A stretch of 64,000 nt of DNA from Diogma glabrata (GCA_963693315.1 OY856188.1:219241789-219305788); one strand, 5' to 3'; shown: positions 22,529 to 34,309, counted from the stretch's first letter. The notes: a model not told the origin generated them from the sequence alone. Numbers and translations are program-made.

Positions 22529-22801
22529 ACATTCCGAACTTCAGCCCGTTCAATAGCGGTACGAGCAGGGGCAGCCCACTTTAAAGAAAGTATTGAAGAT
22601 AGTGATCAAGCAACCAGACGTCGTCGTCTTGTAGATGACAGTGATCAAAATGATGATTCTGATAATGATTATGAAACATATCAAGGCGTTGTTGGAGTTC
22701 CTGGAATTGATTTTCCTGTTTTTGTAGGAATTCCAAGAACTGGTTTCAATTGTCGTAAAATGGGTAATGGTTATTTTGCTGATCTAGACACAGATTGTCA
22801 A
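22529..22801 (+). CDS. CBM14 cuticle protein gene: exon with first half of chitin-binding domain
   Basis: 91 codons in phase 0 between TTCTTTTAG and GTAAGT. After a basic/acidic spacer (RRRRLVDDSD, then an Asp-rich run) comes GVPGIDFPVFVGIPRTGFNC and the start of the CBM14 fold, ending with TDCQ. Cysteines 1 and 2 of the six-Cys domain lie here, in FNCRK and TDCQ. The phrase IDFPVFVGIPxTxFxC before the domain is shared by arthropod CPAP1-type proteins. The intron splits the domain between Cys 2 and Cys 3. Confidence 0.9.
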
Positions 22802-22865
22802 GTAAGTAAAAAAATTGTAAACAAACCAATGACAAATATTTAAAAATATTTTTTTTATTTCAAAG

Positions 22866-25800
22866 GTATTCCACATATGCGATACTGGTCGTAAGATTTC
22901 ATTTTTATGTCCAAATGGTACGATTTTTAAGCAAGATGAACTTATTTGTGATTGGTGGTTTAAGGTCGACTGTTCAAAATCTCCTGATCTATATGTTAAA
23001 AGTGCCGAGTTATTGGCAGTATACAGAAACAAAAAACAACCACCAGTAAATTTGTATGATAAAAGTACTCCAAGAAAAAATTATCGAACCGAAAAAGATC
23101 AACAGCTTGCCAAAAGTCGCTCTAGAGCAACTCAAACACCAAGAAGTGTTGAATATACATCAAGACAGATATCTAGGGAAAGGAGTGAAATTGATGAAAT
23201 TTTCACACGCAGACCTCAAAAAGTTGTTCCAGAACCAACTCAAAAACCACCACCAAGTATCATTCGAACAAACACAGAAGATGATATTGATACACTAGAC
23301 GCACGTATTGACTATTCGACAGAAACACAAGTTGTAGCTGAGTCTGGTTCATTTATTCGACAAAACGGCGGTTACAGCTATAATCAACCACAAGACAAAG
23401 AAGAAGAACTTAAAAATATACAGAAAACACAAAAACAAGACTCAGTACTTTTAGTAGATGATTACGTCGAAGTTCCCATTATTTATGAAGAACCCAAAAC
23501 TGAACCACCGACAACAAAACAACCAACCAAATCCAGTTTATCAGGTTCCCGTCGTCGAGGATCTTCTAAATTCCGTCAAACTAAACAGTCAGGGCTTAGT
23601 TTAACAACGGCCACCCCAAGTTTTGCAAACGATAATTCTTACACAACTGCAAAACGGTTAGGAACAACAAACAACACACCTTTTTACACACCGACTGTGC
23701 CAACAGTCAACACTAAAACAAACGAAATTTCAAGAATCACTACAACTGAATCAACACCGATTGAACATGCAATCGAAATGTTGGAAACATTAAAAAAACT
23801 TGATGAAGAAATTCTACCGCCCATAGATATCACAAAATCTTACGAAACACAAGCCAGAGTTGGACTCGTAATCCCACCATCGTCTGGTCCAGATACCATT
23901 AATTCGCTGGCTTCATACTTTGCAACCTCAGTGGATACACTTAGCAAACAAACGGTAACTGAATCAACACCAATACAAACTGAAAATATTACTCTTTCCA
24001 AAATTATAAGCCAGAAAACTGTGGAAAAATACGATGAACTATTTAAAGATGAAAGTTCCCAAACAACAACAGTAAGTGATGTGAATATCAGTAACGAAGA
24101 TAAAACAATAAGAGAAAACTTAGATTTTGGCAGCGGTGAAGGTGAAATCAATACAACCGATGAAAAATCTGAAGAAATTGAGAAATCTGAACAAGAAAGT
24201 GCAACAAAAACAATAATATCTAAAATTCTGACTGAAGATGAGGCAACAGATAGCTCAAATGATTTAAAAGCAGAGATCGCATCAACTGGAACACCACAAG
24301 TACGTGAATTAGCTCAAGTATTTACTCACGCGTTATCTGAATACTTTGATAACCCACAAGAGTTTCGTAAAACATTAACTGATATTCGTCCAACAGAACC
24401 ACCAGTCTTATCTGAAAATGAAGACGTTGTTGAACCTCGTGGTGGTGAAACAGACTTTTACACTACTCCAACTGTAAGTACAAATGGTGCAACCTACCTA
24501 CCTACAGCTTCTACTTCTGCAGAAGCAACAATGAATGAAAAAGAAGTAGAATCAATAAAAACTGAAGGAACGAGTGCATCGTTCACGAGTGCTGAAGATT
24601 TAGAGGTTTTAGATTTCTCTGATGTTACTTTACCTGCTACCAATAAACGTAAGGAACCAACAGTCTCTGACCTAGCAAATGAAAAAATTGAAACAACAAC
24701 TAGCATTGTAGAAATCGTTGAAGCAACAACAAAAAGTGATGAGGATGAGGAGAAGAGTATTGAAGAAATTGCAACACAAGCTGAAATTAGCTCAACCAGC
24801 TATCCAATTTCAGAAGTTCAACCATTTAATAAAAAAGCTGAACTTACTCCAGCTTCAGATTTAATCTCTACAACTTTGGTAGAAGAAAAAGAAAAAACTG
24901 TTGATGATGCAGTAATTAACACTGAATCGAGAGTAGAAACAGATACAGACTCTGATACTAACACACTTGCAATAGAAATCAATAAAGTTTTACAAGCAAC
25001 TACTCAGTTTCCTTTTGCAACGGAAGAAGAAAAAGAAACAAAAAAGACAGAAAAACCGGATGAAAAAGAAGATTCTGATTTCAGCAACTACTTCCCCGTT
25101 GAAGAGGAAGCTGAAAATGAAGATCAAAAACCAACATATAAACCATATGGGGAAGAATTAAATATAAAAAATACACCAAAAGGAAGTGAGGATCTATCAT
25201 CAAACATTGAAACCATAACATCGAAATCAAGTGATAATGTTAATTTAAATCAAAGCAATGAAAAATCTGCTGAAGTAAATGATGTTTCTTCTGTAGAAAC
25301 AATAACAGTTGTAAACACAAATGGTTTAGATACTGATCTCCTTCCTCCGAGCAAAACTAATGATAATATTCAAAACGATGTTATTACCACTCAAAATGTG
25401 TTAATATCAACAGGAGCAGAAAACTTAGAAAACGTTGAAGAATCAACAGTTGCAGATGAAGAACAGTTACAACAAGCACAAAGTCAATCTATTATTGCTG
25501 GAATGAATGAATTGATCCAATCAGAAAAATCTGAAAAATTAGCTGAAGAACAAGTTGAAGAAAAAACTCTTGTTCCAGAGTCATCAGAAGAAGAGGAGAA
25601 GCTGAATAAAGAAGAACCAGAGGATGCAACGGTTGCTCAAAATTCACAATCAGAAACATCGGAAGAAATTGTTGTAAAAGATATAGAGGTAACGTCAGCT
25701 GCAAATACAATAGATTCAAACGAATCCGTAGAAGTTTCAACAGGAAACCCAATTTTATCTAGAAAAATTGATATACGTGGCCATTTTATAACCCACAAAG

Positions 25801-27143
25801 TTCCATTAGCAACAGAAGAAGAACCAACAACAGCAACGATTGTGATTATAAAAAAAGATAAAACAACGAAAAACGAAGAAGAACAAAACGTCAAACAAAG
25901 AGTAGAGCAGCAAGGAGGTGAGATATTTGTACAGGTAATTCAGGAAGAAATAGCTGAAAATAAAGTAGAAACAAAAGGTGAAGAACAAATCCAAAAAGGA
26001 AAAGAGGAGAAAGAGGAAGTGAAAGTGGTGAAAGTAGTAGAAAATAAAAAAGCACAAAACTTAGAGAGCAACATTGAAAGAAGAGGAAGTGAAGAAGTGG
26101 AAGAAAAATTAGAGGAAGTAACGGAAAACGTGCAACAAAGTTCAGAAGAAAAACTTGAATCGGAAGAAGATAAAAAAGAAGATGATGTAAGTAACAAGGA
26201 AGAACAGAGTGTTGAAGTAAACTTATTAGTAGAAAATGAAGATAAACTGGTTGTAACCACAACAGTTACAGCCGAAATCGAAAGTTTAGATCCATTGATA
26301 ATAAACGATGAGCTTCTAGATAGTTCAAAAGGTGATACAATCGATTTATTTTCAAGCGAAGAGATTTTAATTCCAACAACAACCCCAGAAAATGAAAGTG
26401 TTGAAGTAGTTACCACTGAAGCAAGTAAGCCAACACTCATCAAATCCAATCCTCAACAAACACGTCGTGGAAAAACTTTCCCAACAACATCGTTCCCTAC
26501 CAGAATCGACCCTGAAGTCGATAATCTACAAAGATTAGACAAAGAAGAACCTATAGAAACTATGCGTGAAAAAGCTCAAGAAATTTTTGGTGGATTAAAT
26601 GATACAGAAGCTGATTCATTAATGCATGTTATGAAAACTGCAGACTCAGATAAAAATGTAAAAAAATTAATTTTACTCCTAATTCAAACATGTGAAGATG
26701 ACTTTAATAAAACTATTGAAGATTCAAGAAAAGAGTTGTTAAATGCTTTAATCAGAATCGATAGTCAAAATGAACCAGAAATCCATATTATCAACACAAG
26801 AATAAATAAAAAACAAAACCTAATAAACGTTCCCACTACAAGCACAAGTACTACAACTCAAACACCTACTACAACAACACCAATAGAAACAACAGTCCAT
26901 ACAGAATTTAGAATTGATCTTTCAGATGAAAACGATTTTTATAGTACATCAACAACAGGTCCTTCAACTTCTACTGCACCAACACCTACAGCCAAATCAC
27001 CATCAAAACGAAGAAAAAGCAAAAGCTTAGACAGAGCCTTAAGCAATTTAGATTCAGTAGACGATAGTAAACATTCAGATGAACGAGCATTAGAATTATT
27101 AAAATCACTGTATTCGCTAGCATCAAGATGGGGAACACGATAA
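22866..27143 (+). CDS. CPAP1-type chitin-binding protein: last exon with long acidic Thr/Ser/Glu tail
   Basis: The last exon follows a 64-bp intron and encodes 1,425 residues. It begins VFHICDTGRKISFLCPNGT and ends the CBM14 domain with LICDWWFKVDC, supplying Cys 3-6. The protein is a secreted chitin binder of the cuticle or tracheal/apical matrix, analogous to peritrophins. The remaining 1,370 residues are low-complexity, rich in Glu, Thr, Ser and Lys, probably extended and glycosylated. Ordered-looking islands are VRELAQVFTHALSEYFDN (about residue 430), AQEIFGGLNDTEADSLMHVM (about 1,190) and a C-terminal helix ending LLKSLYSLASRWGTR. The known exons give 1,531 residues without the first exon. 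Which insect CPAP1 orthologue this is cannot be decided by eye. Confidence 0.93.
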   Translation, partial: VFHICDTGRKISFLCPNGTIFKQDELICDWWFKVDCSKSPDLYVKSAELLAVYRNKKQPPVNLYDKSTPRKNYRTEKDQQLAKSRSRATQTPRSVEYTSRQISRERSEIDEIFTRRPQKVVPEPTQKPPPSIIRTNTEDDIDTLDARIDYSTETQVVAESGSFIRQNGGYSYNQPQDKEEELKNIQKTQKQDSVLLVDDYVEVPIIYEEPKTEPPTTKQPTKSSLSGSRRRGSSKFRQTKQSGLSLTTATPSFANDNSYTTAKRLGTTNNTPFYTPTVPTVNTKTNEISRITTTESTPIEHAIEMLETLKKLDEEILPPIDITKSYETQARVGLVIPPSSGPDTINSLASYFATSVDTLSKQTVTESTPIQTENITLSKIISQKTVEKYDELFKDESSQTTTVSDVNISNEDKTIRENLDFGSGEGEINTTDEKSEEIEKSEQESATKTIISKILTEDEATDSSNDLKAEIASTGTPQVRELAQVFTHALSEYFDNPQEFRKTLTDIRPTEPPVLSENEDVVEPRGGETDFYTTPTVSTNGATYLPTASTSAEATMNEKEVESIKTEGTSASFTSAEDLEVLDFSDVTLPATNKRKEPTVSDLANEKIETTTSIVEIVEATTKSDEDEEKSIEEIATQAEISSTSYPISEVQPFNKKAELTPASDLISTTLVEEKEKTVDDAVINTESRVETDTDSDTNTLAIEINKVLQATTQFPFATEEEKETKKTEKPDEKEDSDFSNYFPVEEEAENEDQKPTYKPYGEELNIKNTPKGSEDLSSNIETITSKSSDNVNLNQSNEKSAEVNDVSSVETITVVNTNGLDTDLLPPSKTNDNIQNDVITTQNVLISTGAENLENVEESTVADEEQLQQAQSQSIIAGMNELIQSEKSEKLAEEQVEEKTLVPESSEEEEKLNKEEPEDATVAQNSQSETSEEIVVKDIEVTSAANTIDSNESVEVSTGNPILSRKIDIRGHFITHKVPLATEEEPTTATIVIIKKDKTTKNEEEQNVKQRVEQQGGEIFVQVIQEEIAENKVETKGEEQIQKGKEEKEEVKVVKVVENKKAQNLESNIERRGSEEVEEKLEEVTENVQQSSEEKLESEEDKKEDDVSNKEEQSVEVNLLVENEDKLVVTTTVTAEIESLDPLIINDELLDSSKGDTIDLFSSEEILIPTTTPENESVEVVTTEASKPTLIKSNPQQTRRGKTFPTTSFPTRIDPEVDNLQRLDKEEPIETMREKAQEIFGGLNDTEADSLMHVMKTADSDKNVKKLILLLIQTCEDDFNKTIEDSRKELLNALIRIDSQNEPEIHIINTRINKKQNLINVPTTSTSTTTQTPTTTTPIETTVHTEFRIDLSDENDFYSTSTTGPSTSTAPTPTAKSPSKRRKSKSLDRALSNLDSVDDSKHSDERALELLKSLYSLASRWGTR

Positions 27144-27880
27144 TATTTAGAAAATATATTTCCAATTTTCAATCCCCGTTTATCTGAAAGATAAAATTCT
27201 TTTTTTATTATTTTGAAAATAAATCCAAAGGAGCGCGGAAAGAAATTTATAAAATTTCTTCCTAATTTTTTTTTTTTAATAATTTGTACAGTTCCTTTAT
27301 GTAAAAAAAATAGCTATAAAACTTTTTATAATTTTATCTTCAGTTTCTTAGAAAAACTAAATCATATATTTATTTAACGTGAACAGAGTAAAACCAAGAT
27401 GTTGTGTAAAATGTTTAAACCTTCAGAATGTTCTAACACAAAATCTCCTCACATTTTTTTTGCTTTCATTATTTAAGAAAATTCAAATTTAAAAAAAACT
27501 GTTTTAAAATCTGATTTTGTTAAAATTAAAACAAAAATAAAACTTTGAAAAGAATTTTGTTTTCTTTATATTAAAATTGTAGTCAGTAAGTAAAACAAAT
27601 TATTTGTAAAAATTAATTAAGTTTGTTATAAAAAAATATTGAATAAATAAATGTAATAAATACTTAAAAAAAATAAAAAATTAAATATTAACGTTTTTTT
27701 ATTGGAAATAAAACTCAAATACGACGACATTTATAAATTGACTTCATAAACAAATTCTATGGTCAACAAATTCTATGGTCAACCAATTCTAATTCTTGGT
27801 CTAGTCATCTTAAACAGTCTAAAGTATCACAGTTAGTAGTCCTATCAGCGGCTAGCTTACAAATTGTAAAGTTTTAATAT
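27144..27880. other. 3' UTR and downstream AT-rich sequence
   Basis: Very AT-rich with homopolymer runs and a 14-bp tandem near 27750-27785 (CAAATTCTATGGTCAA, twice). No gene seen. Confidence 0.5.
27218..27223 (+). terminator. Polyadenylation signal of the CBM14 gene
   Basis: AATAAA 74 nt after the stop codon. A second AATAAA at 27642-27647 could give a longer 3' UTR; the AT-rich setting makes either weak evidence alone. Confidence 0.4.
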
Positions 27881-28388
27881 GGATTATAAAGATTGGATTT
27901 TAAACTGAGCCAACCGTGGCATTAGCCTATTTTGTAAGTTTTTTGGAAAAAATATGCTGGAGCAGCTGGTTTTCTTCCGATAGCCGATTACATAATCAAA
28001 GTTAGTCAAAATAATACGATTAGTTCATTAAATAAATCGACTAAACTCATAAATCGACTAAATTCAAGCAATCGTCATTTTTCCATATATAAAACTAAAA
28101 TGTTCAACAAAAAAAGCTGAGATTCCTAGGCCGATTGTTCGGTTAGGCTCAAACTTCAGCACTGAATATTTTTTACCGTCCTGTTTCAGTTTATATGACA
28201 TTTGCTAAGATTTATAACAACTTATTTCTCTAGATTTTAAAAAGCTAAGTCCCTACTTATTTCGCAAGATTATAGCGCGATATTTTTTGTCAAATTTTTT
28301 TTTCGAAAAATATGCTGAAAGTCGCTCTGGATAGTCTTGTAATAAAAATTAGTCAAAATAACAGGAATACTTCATAAAACTGGCTATA

Positions 28389-29836
28389 GATGTAAAACGT
28401 GTTCTAGACAGAGTTGTGAAAACTTGACCAATTTTAATTTTCCTGAAACTTGGCATATAAGTAGTATGGACAAAATAAAAAGTACGACCTATTTTTAAAT
28501 TATTTTAAAGTGCATAGTTTGAACACAGGGGGCACCCCAACATGCATGAAAAATGAAAATTCTGCCAATCCGATGTAACTTTGTAATTAAATTGCTCAAG
28601 AACGGCTATACCGATTTCTTCAAACTTTTTTTTGTTTGATAGATGATTAGTAAACCCTTTAAACAAAAATTAATTTATTGTTTTTATAATTAATTTTTAA
28701 ATAAAATTATTAAAAAAACTTTTTTAAAGATGGCGCTAGGGTCGAAGATCAATTGGAATTTAATTAATTTTTTTTCTAAAAATAGTTCTATTGTTACTCT
28801 AAAATATATCAAATTACCTCAGAGGCGTTAACTTTTGTTCTTGAGATATTTAATTTTAAAGATTTTTAGTACGACTGAAATTCGAATTTTTCTTCATTTT
28901 TTCAAACAACTCCCATTGACAAAAAATTTTAAAATCAATTAAATTTTAACTTTTTTTTTTTTAAATATAGCTCTTAGCTTATTTTAAAATTTAAATTTAC
29001 GAAAAGGGCGTTAATTCGTGTTCTCGAGATATTTAATTTTAAAGATTTTTAGTCCGTCTAAAATTGTATTTGTTCATTATTTTTTCGAACAATTTATATC
29101 ATCAAAAAATTTTAACCACTGAAGTTCGAGAAAATAATGAACAATTAGAATTTTAATCGGACTAAAAATCTTTAAAATTAAATATCTCGAGAACACGAAT
29201 TAACGCCTCTTTGTAAATTTTATATATTTTAAAGTAAGGTTAGAGCTATATTTAAAAAAAAAGGTAAAATTTAATTGATTTTAAAATTTTTTGTTAATGG
29301 AAGTTGTTTGAAAAAATGAAGAAAAATTCGAATTTCAGTCGTACTAAAAATCTTTAAAATTAAATATCTCAAGAACAAAAATTAACGCCTCTGAGTTAAT
29401 TTGATATATTTTAGAGTAAGGATAGAACTAAATTCAGAAAAAAAAAATAATTAAACTCCAATTGATCTTCGACCCTAGCGCCATCTTTAAAAAAGTTTTT
29501 TTAATATTTTTATTTAAAAATTAATTATAAAAACAATAAATTAATTTTTTTTCAAACGATTAACTAATCGTCTATCAAACAAAAAAAAAGTTTAATGAAA
29601 TCGGTATAGCCGTTCTTGAGCAATTTAATTTCAAAGTTACATCGGATTGGCAGAATTTTCATTTTTCATGCATGTTGGGGTGCCCCCTGTGCTCAAACTA
29701 AGCACTTTAAAAAAATTTTAAAATAAGTAGTATTTTTTATTTTGTTCATACTACTTACATGTCAAGTTTCAGGAAAATCAAAAATGGTCAAGTTCAAATA
29801 TCGACTTTTTCACTTGCGTAGATCACGTTTTTCATC
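28389..29836. mobile_element. 1.45-kb foldback element with TATA target duplication
   Basis: Two inverted arms of about 700 bp meet at a loop of about 40 bp (around 29086-29124). Ends read GATGTAAAACGTG and CACGTTTTTCATC. TATA flanks both sides (28385-28388 and 29837-29840); a TA duplication with TAGATG ends is the alternative. Each arm includes AAATATCTCGAGAACACGAATT-type segments and the phrase GGGGTGCCCCCTGTG. There is no coding region, so it is non-autonomous. Confidence 0.85.
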
Positions 29837-31079
29837 TATAAAGCGACTAAACTCCAGCAATTGTCATTTTTTTTATAACGAGAATAACCTCAAAATAGGC
29901 TGGGATTCTTAGATGTTTAGCTGTAAACTTCGCGCTATATATATTCACTTCATATCCTGATATGTCAATTAAAAATGAATTTATCTGATACTAGAAAATA
30001 TAGTTTTCTATTAATAAATCTTCAAACAAACAAATTCCTCCAATGGAAAATATTTATTAACAATTATTCCCCAAAAAATATGAATTTTTTGTATATCAGC
30101 TCTCACTTTATAGATTATTATTCTCTTGAATAAATTTTACTTTCAAAATGTAATATTTAATATCTATATTCAGTTTATTCCATACATTTTTCTATATTCA
30201 ATTATTAAAAATTATATTAATACCTATATTTCACAATAACAACTAAATTATCATTGGTAAAAACATTTATAACCGTTATTACACAATTATCTTTATCACA
30301 AAATTATTCTATCAATTGATCTCAAAATTCCAAAATAAATTCTATCAATGTTTTGAGAAATCAAAAAGCTATCTTAACTCACGTTTTCCAAAAAAAAAAT
30401 TAATTCTACCCAAAACAATTTTTCTCAAACTACATAGATTTAGAATTTTGAAAAATGTGTACTTTTTCTATCAATTGAAACTATTGCCAACTTTATTTTG
30501 GAAAAGTTATATAAACAAAAAGGTAGAAACGCTTGAGGTTGCTTGAGGTTATTCGGTTAGGCACAAACTTAAGCACTGTACATTTTTTCACTGTACACTG
30601 TACATTTGTCTCCTGTTTCATTTTATATGTCATTTGCTAAGATTTGTGATAACTGATTTCTCTAGATTTCAAAAAGCTAAGGTTAACACTTTGCCTATTT
30701 TGCAAGATTATAGGTCGATATTATCGTCCAAATTTTATTTTGGAAAAAATTTGCTGAAAGGAAGCTCTGGCTCATGTAATCAAAATTAATCACGATTAGT
30801 TCATAAACCGAAAAAAACTGAAGCAATTGTCATATTTCTATGTTAAACGAAAATATTCACAAAACGGGCTGGGATTCTTATGCCGGTTATTTGATTTAAC
30901 TCAAACTTCAGCGCTGTGCATGTTGTGATTTTCTCTTTTAGTTTATATGTCGTTCGTCAAGATTTGTCACAACTTATTTCTCTAGATTTCAAAAAGCCTA
31001 GGCCACTTATGTTGCCATCGCTAATTCTGCAATTGTATCGATGATTTTGTCAAAACATTTTGTTTATAAAATATACTTA

Positions 31080-31636
31080 GTTTTTGGGTCGGCTCCGATT
31101 CCAGGTGATGATTACCACCTATTTTATACTTCGTAAGGCGCCTGTCCATGACGAACCCGAAAGCATTTGTTCTGCAATTTTTCTCAAATCGGCCGCTTAC
31201 GCTTTCGGCAAGCTCCGAAAAATGCAGATTGCCCGCGATCTTGTAAATTTGCTACTACATTAATTTTTTTTAACTATGGGGGTTGGAAATTTATTTTAGA
31301 ACACGAGGGTAAGCTTGTCCGACCAAAATGTGTTTGCTATTGTCGAGTCCGACAACTGACATTTTGGATGCTTGGGTTGTCGGACTAGACAATAGCAGAC
31401 AATTTTTTGTCGGACAAAGTTACCCTCATGTTTTAAATCCAATTTCCAACCCCCATAGTTAAACAAAATTTACAAGATCCCGGGCAATCGGCATTTTTTG
31501 AATCTTGCCGAACGCAAAAGCGGCTGATTTGAGAAAAATCGCAGAAAAAATATTTTCGGGCTCGTCAAGGACAGGCGCCTAACGAAGTATAAAATATGTG
31601 GTAATCATCAAATGAAATCGGTGCGGTCCCTGGGAC
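31080..31636. mobile_element. MITE, 557 bp, TA target site, copy 1
   Basis: Foldback MITE flanked by TA at 31078-31079 and 31637-31638. The right terminus reads GTCCCAGGGACCGCACCGAT in reverse complement; the left terminus is more diverged (GTTTTTGGGTCGGCTCCGAT). The halves are self-complementary almost throughout, with a central TGTCGGACTAGACAATAGC stem. TA flanks and terminal repeats suggest a Tc1/mariner-type transposase source. It lies inside a 335-bp tandem unit. Confidence 0.8.
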
Positions 31637-31749
31637 TAATTAGAAAGAGGGTTTGGATATTTATGTAATCAATATTCGTCAAAATAAAACTTGCCGCTCA
31701 GAGTATATGTCATTCGCCAAGATTTGTGACAGGTTATCATTTGATTGTA

Positions 31750-33258
31750 TTTTGCTCACCATTATTCCCAAAAGTGTTTGCTTGTAGAGTATTTCATCAA
31801 TGTAGAGTATTTCTAAAAATCGCTAAAATTTATTTGCAATTGAAGTGATACGAAGTGATACGTTTTCAGAACATCAAATAAATTTGGATTTATTAATCTA
31901 GCTTTTCAACATGAAATGAGAGCTTAAACCAGTATAGCAATTAACAAGGGTGCCTATTTTTTTGTTTGGTGAGTATGATGGTTTCAGAGTTGGTCTTTGG
32001 AACTTGTAATGATTAATAAATAAATTCCTAGTTCTTAAATTCCTATAATGGTTTTCGACACAAATTAATTGAAATTTCCCTCAATTTAAACTAAATTAAT
32101 ATTGTGTGTGCACTTATGTATTTTAATTTTTACAAAAATTTCACAAGAATATTCACACATTTCATACCTTTAGAGACTTCTCCTTAATTACTCTTACTAG
32201 CTGCAGATGATTCACTTTTATAATTTTGGTACAACATTTTTAATAAAATAATTATTAATTTTAATAAAATAAAAACATTACAAAAAGCACAAAAAATTTA
32301 AAATTATTTAGATTTTCTACGTAAACTACTTCATAAAATATCAGCTTTTAACCAATCATTTGGAAAGCACTGCATCACCTGCAAGTTTTGAATGTTCTCT
32401 TTATTATGTTTCCAAGCAATTAAAAGTAAAAACAATAAATTGTATTGTTCTCCATAAGTTTTATTACACATATTTGGTATTATGTATAAACTTTAGTTTT
32501 CCACAATCTTAACCCTTAAAAATTCATAAACAAATTTTTCAGCTACATTGTAAGATATATGAAAAGCATTAAAAGTTTGGAAATAATTTTAAAGTAATAT
32601 GTATGACTAATAGTTTTGTTTATATGAAATTGAATAGCTTTAAGGTTTTCTTCTACTATAATTATTTTTATTTTGAAACAAATAAACAAAATAACTTTTG
32701 CTTCTTGTTTTTTATTTTGATTCTTGTGAACGTAGTATGAAAGCCCGACAGTAATATGAATTTCGCCCAAATGTTTTGAAGTGTAATAGAAAAGCTCATA
32801 AAAATCTGGTGGATTTTCACCTCTGTTTATATAGTTAAAATAAAGATTTGAAATCTTAATAAGAAGCCTGTAGCTTATAGATTCTGGTTGTATGGAATTA
32901 TTTCGTGGAATGAGATTTCTTACTAAATGATACTTTTGCATTCAGGTTCAGTTGAATGAAAACATAAACCCTGCGTTTGTGGAATGACCTGTCACATTGT
33001 CTCGTCCACGAATTTATATATGAACTTTGATTATTTGACTTGAAATCAAGCACAAAAATGGAGAGAAAAAAATGTCGGAAAAAGATAGAATGAATCAAAA
33101 AACAATTGTTAGTTAGTTATTTAGAGGAGAATGTGGATATAGCATGCAAGGGTTTGCGGCGGCGATTGTTGCCTGTAATAATACTAATAATTAAAAAAAT
33201 TCCAACTCAATCAATTTGAATTCAATAATAGTAGATTTTTGTATGAGCTTAGAATGAA
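31750..33258. other. AT-rich stretch without recognisable features
   Basis: Short open frames only, all with AT-driven composition. I see no gene, repeat or conserved motif here. Confidence 0.5.
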
Positions 33259-33334
33259 GGCAATTCTTCACGAGGATGAAGTTTCCCGAAACGAGCGTAG
33301 CGAGTGGAAGGAATCATCCGAGTGAAGAATTGCC
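33259..33334. repeat. Strong 21-bp-stem hairpin
   Basis: GGCAATTCTTCACGAGGATGA is nearly perfectly complementary to TCATCCGAGTGAAGAATTGCC (33314-33334), two mismatched bases apart. The loop of 34 nt holds a second small inverted motif, ACGAGCGTAGCGAGT. GC content is well above the surroundings. Confidence 0.8.
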
Positions 33335-33576
33335 GTCATCCTAAGCGAATACAAGATGCTTTTTTAGCCACAAATGTAAAATATTTCGTTTAATTTCCAG
33401 TTTTCATGCAAAAATTTGTATCGCCATATTGAATTAAATACAACAAAGATAGCGAAAAACAAAACCAGTTTGTTTTTTAATTTGTTAGGGGAATATTTAA
33501 TAAACTATAGAACTGTTAATCGTTATTTATTTATCAAGAACGAAAAATGAAACTTTAAAGTACGAACTAGTTACTA

Positions 33577-34309
33577 ACTTCAGTGGTTAAAATTTTTTGA
33601 TGATATAAATTGTTCGAAAAAATAATGAACAATTAGAATTTTAATCGGACTAAAAATCTTTAAAATTAAATATCTCGAGAACACGAATTTATGCCTCTTT
33701 GTAAATTTGATATATTTTAAAGTAAGGTTAGAGCTATATTTAAAAAAAGAAAGGTAAAATTTAATTGATTTTAAAATTTTTTGTTAATGGAAGTTGTTTG
33801 AAAAAATGAAGAAAAATTCGAATTTCAGTTGTGCTAAGATCTTTAAAATTAAATATCTCAAGAACCAAAATTAACGCCTCTGATTTAATTTGATATATTT
33901 TAGAGTAAGGATAGAACTATTTTCAGAAAAAAAGTTAGTTAAACTCCAATTGATCTTCGACCCTAGCGCCATCTTTAAAAAAGTTTTTTTAATATTTTCA
34001 TATAAAAATTAATTTTAAAAACAATAAATTAATTTTTTTTCAAAGGACTAAATAATCATCTATCAAATAAAAAAGTTTGATGAAATCGGTATAGCCGTTC
34101 TTGAGCAATGTAATTACAAAGTTACATCCGTTTGGCAAAATTTTCATTTATCATGCATGTTGGGGTGCTCCCTGTGCTCAAACTATGCACTTTAAAATAA
34201 TTTTAAAATAAGATGATTTTTATTTTGTCCATACTACTTATATGCCAAGTTTCAGGAAAATCAAAAATGGTCAAGTTTTCACAATTCTGTCTAGAACACG
34301 TTTTTCATC
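33577..34309 (-). mobile_element. Solo arm of the 1.45-kb foldback family
   Basis: Reverse complement of the left arm plus loop of the element at 28389. It shares the TCTAGAACACG terminus of that arm, and ends in TTTTTCATC at 34309. It begins exactly at the loop sequence (CTTCAGTGGTTAAAATTTT), so the opposite arm is missing. No target duplication was seen. Confidence 0.8.

Larger units (their letters stand above)
27880..31750. repeat. Degenerate tandem units of about 335-350 bp, interrupted
   Basis: A unit containing CGACTAAAxTCxAGCAATxGTC, then GGTTAGGCTCAAACTTCAGCACTG, then TCTCTAGATTTxAAAAAGCTAAG recurs near 28056, 29843 (335 bp later once the foldback insertion is removed), 30546 and 30893. 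Units are diverged and partial; 29940-30530 is AT-rich sequence that does not match the unit. Two foldback elements are inserted in units: 28389-29836 and 31080-31636. Confidence 0.7.

Noticed and set aside
23840..26449. Several antisense ORFs of 70-169 codons opposite the CBM14 tail exon
   Set aside because: They mirror the GAA/ACA-rich codon use of the sense strand, have low-complexity Ser/Leu/Phe text and no family motifs.
28389..34309. Loop inversion between the complete foldback and the solo copy
   Set aside because: On closer reading the solo copy is simply the left arm plus loop on the opposite strand, so no inversion is needed.
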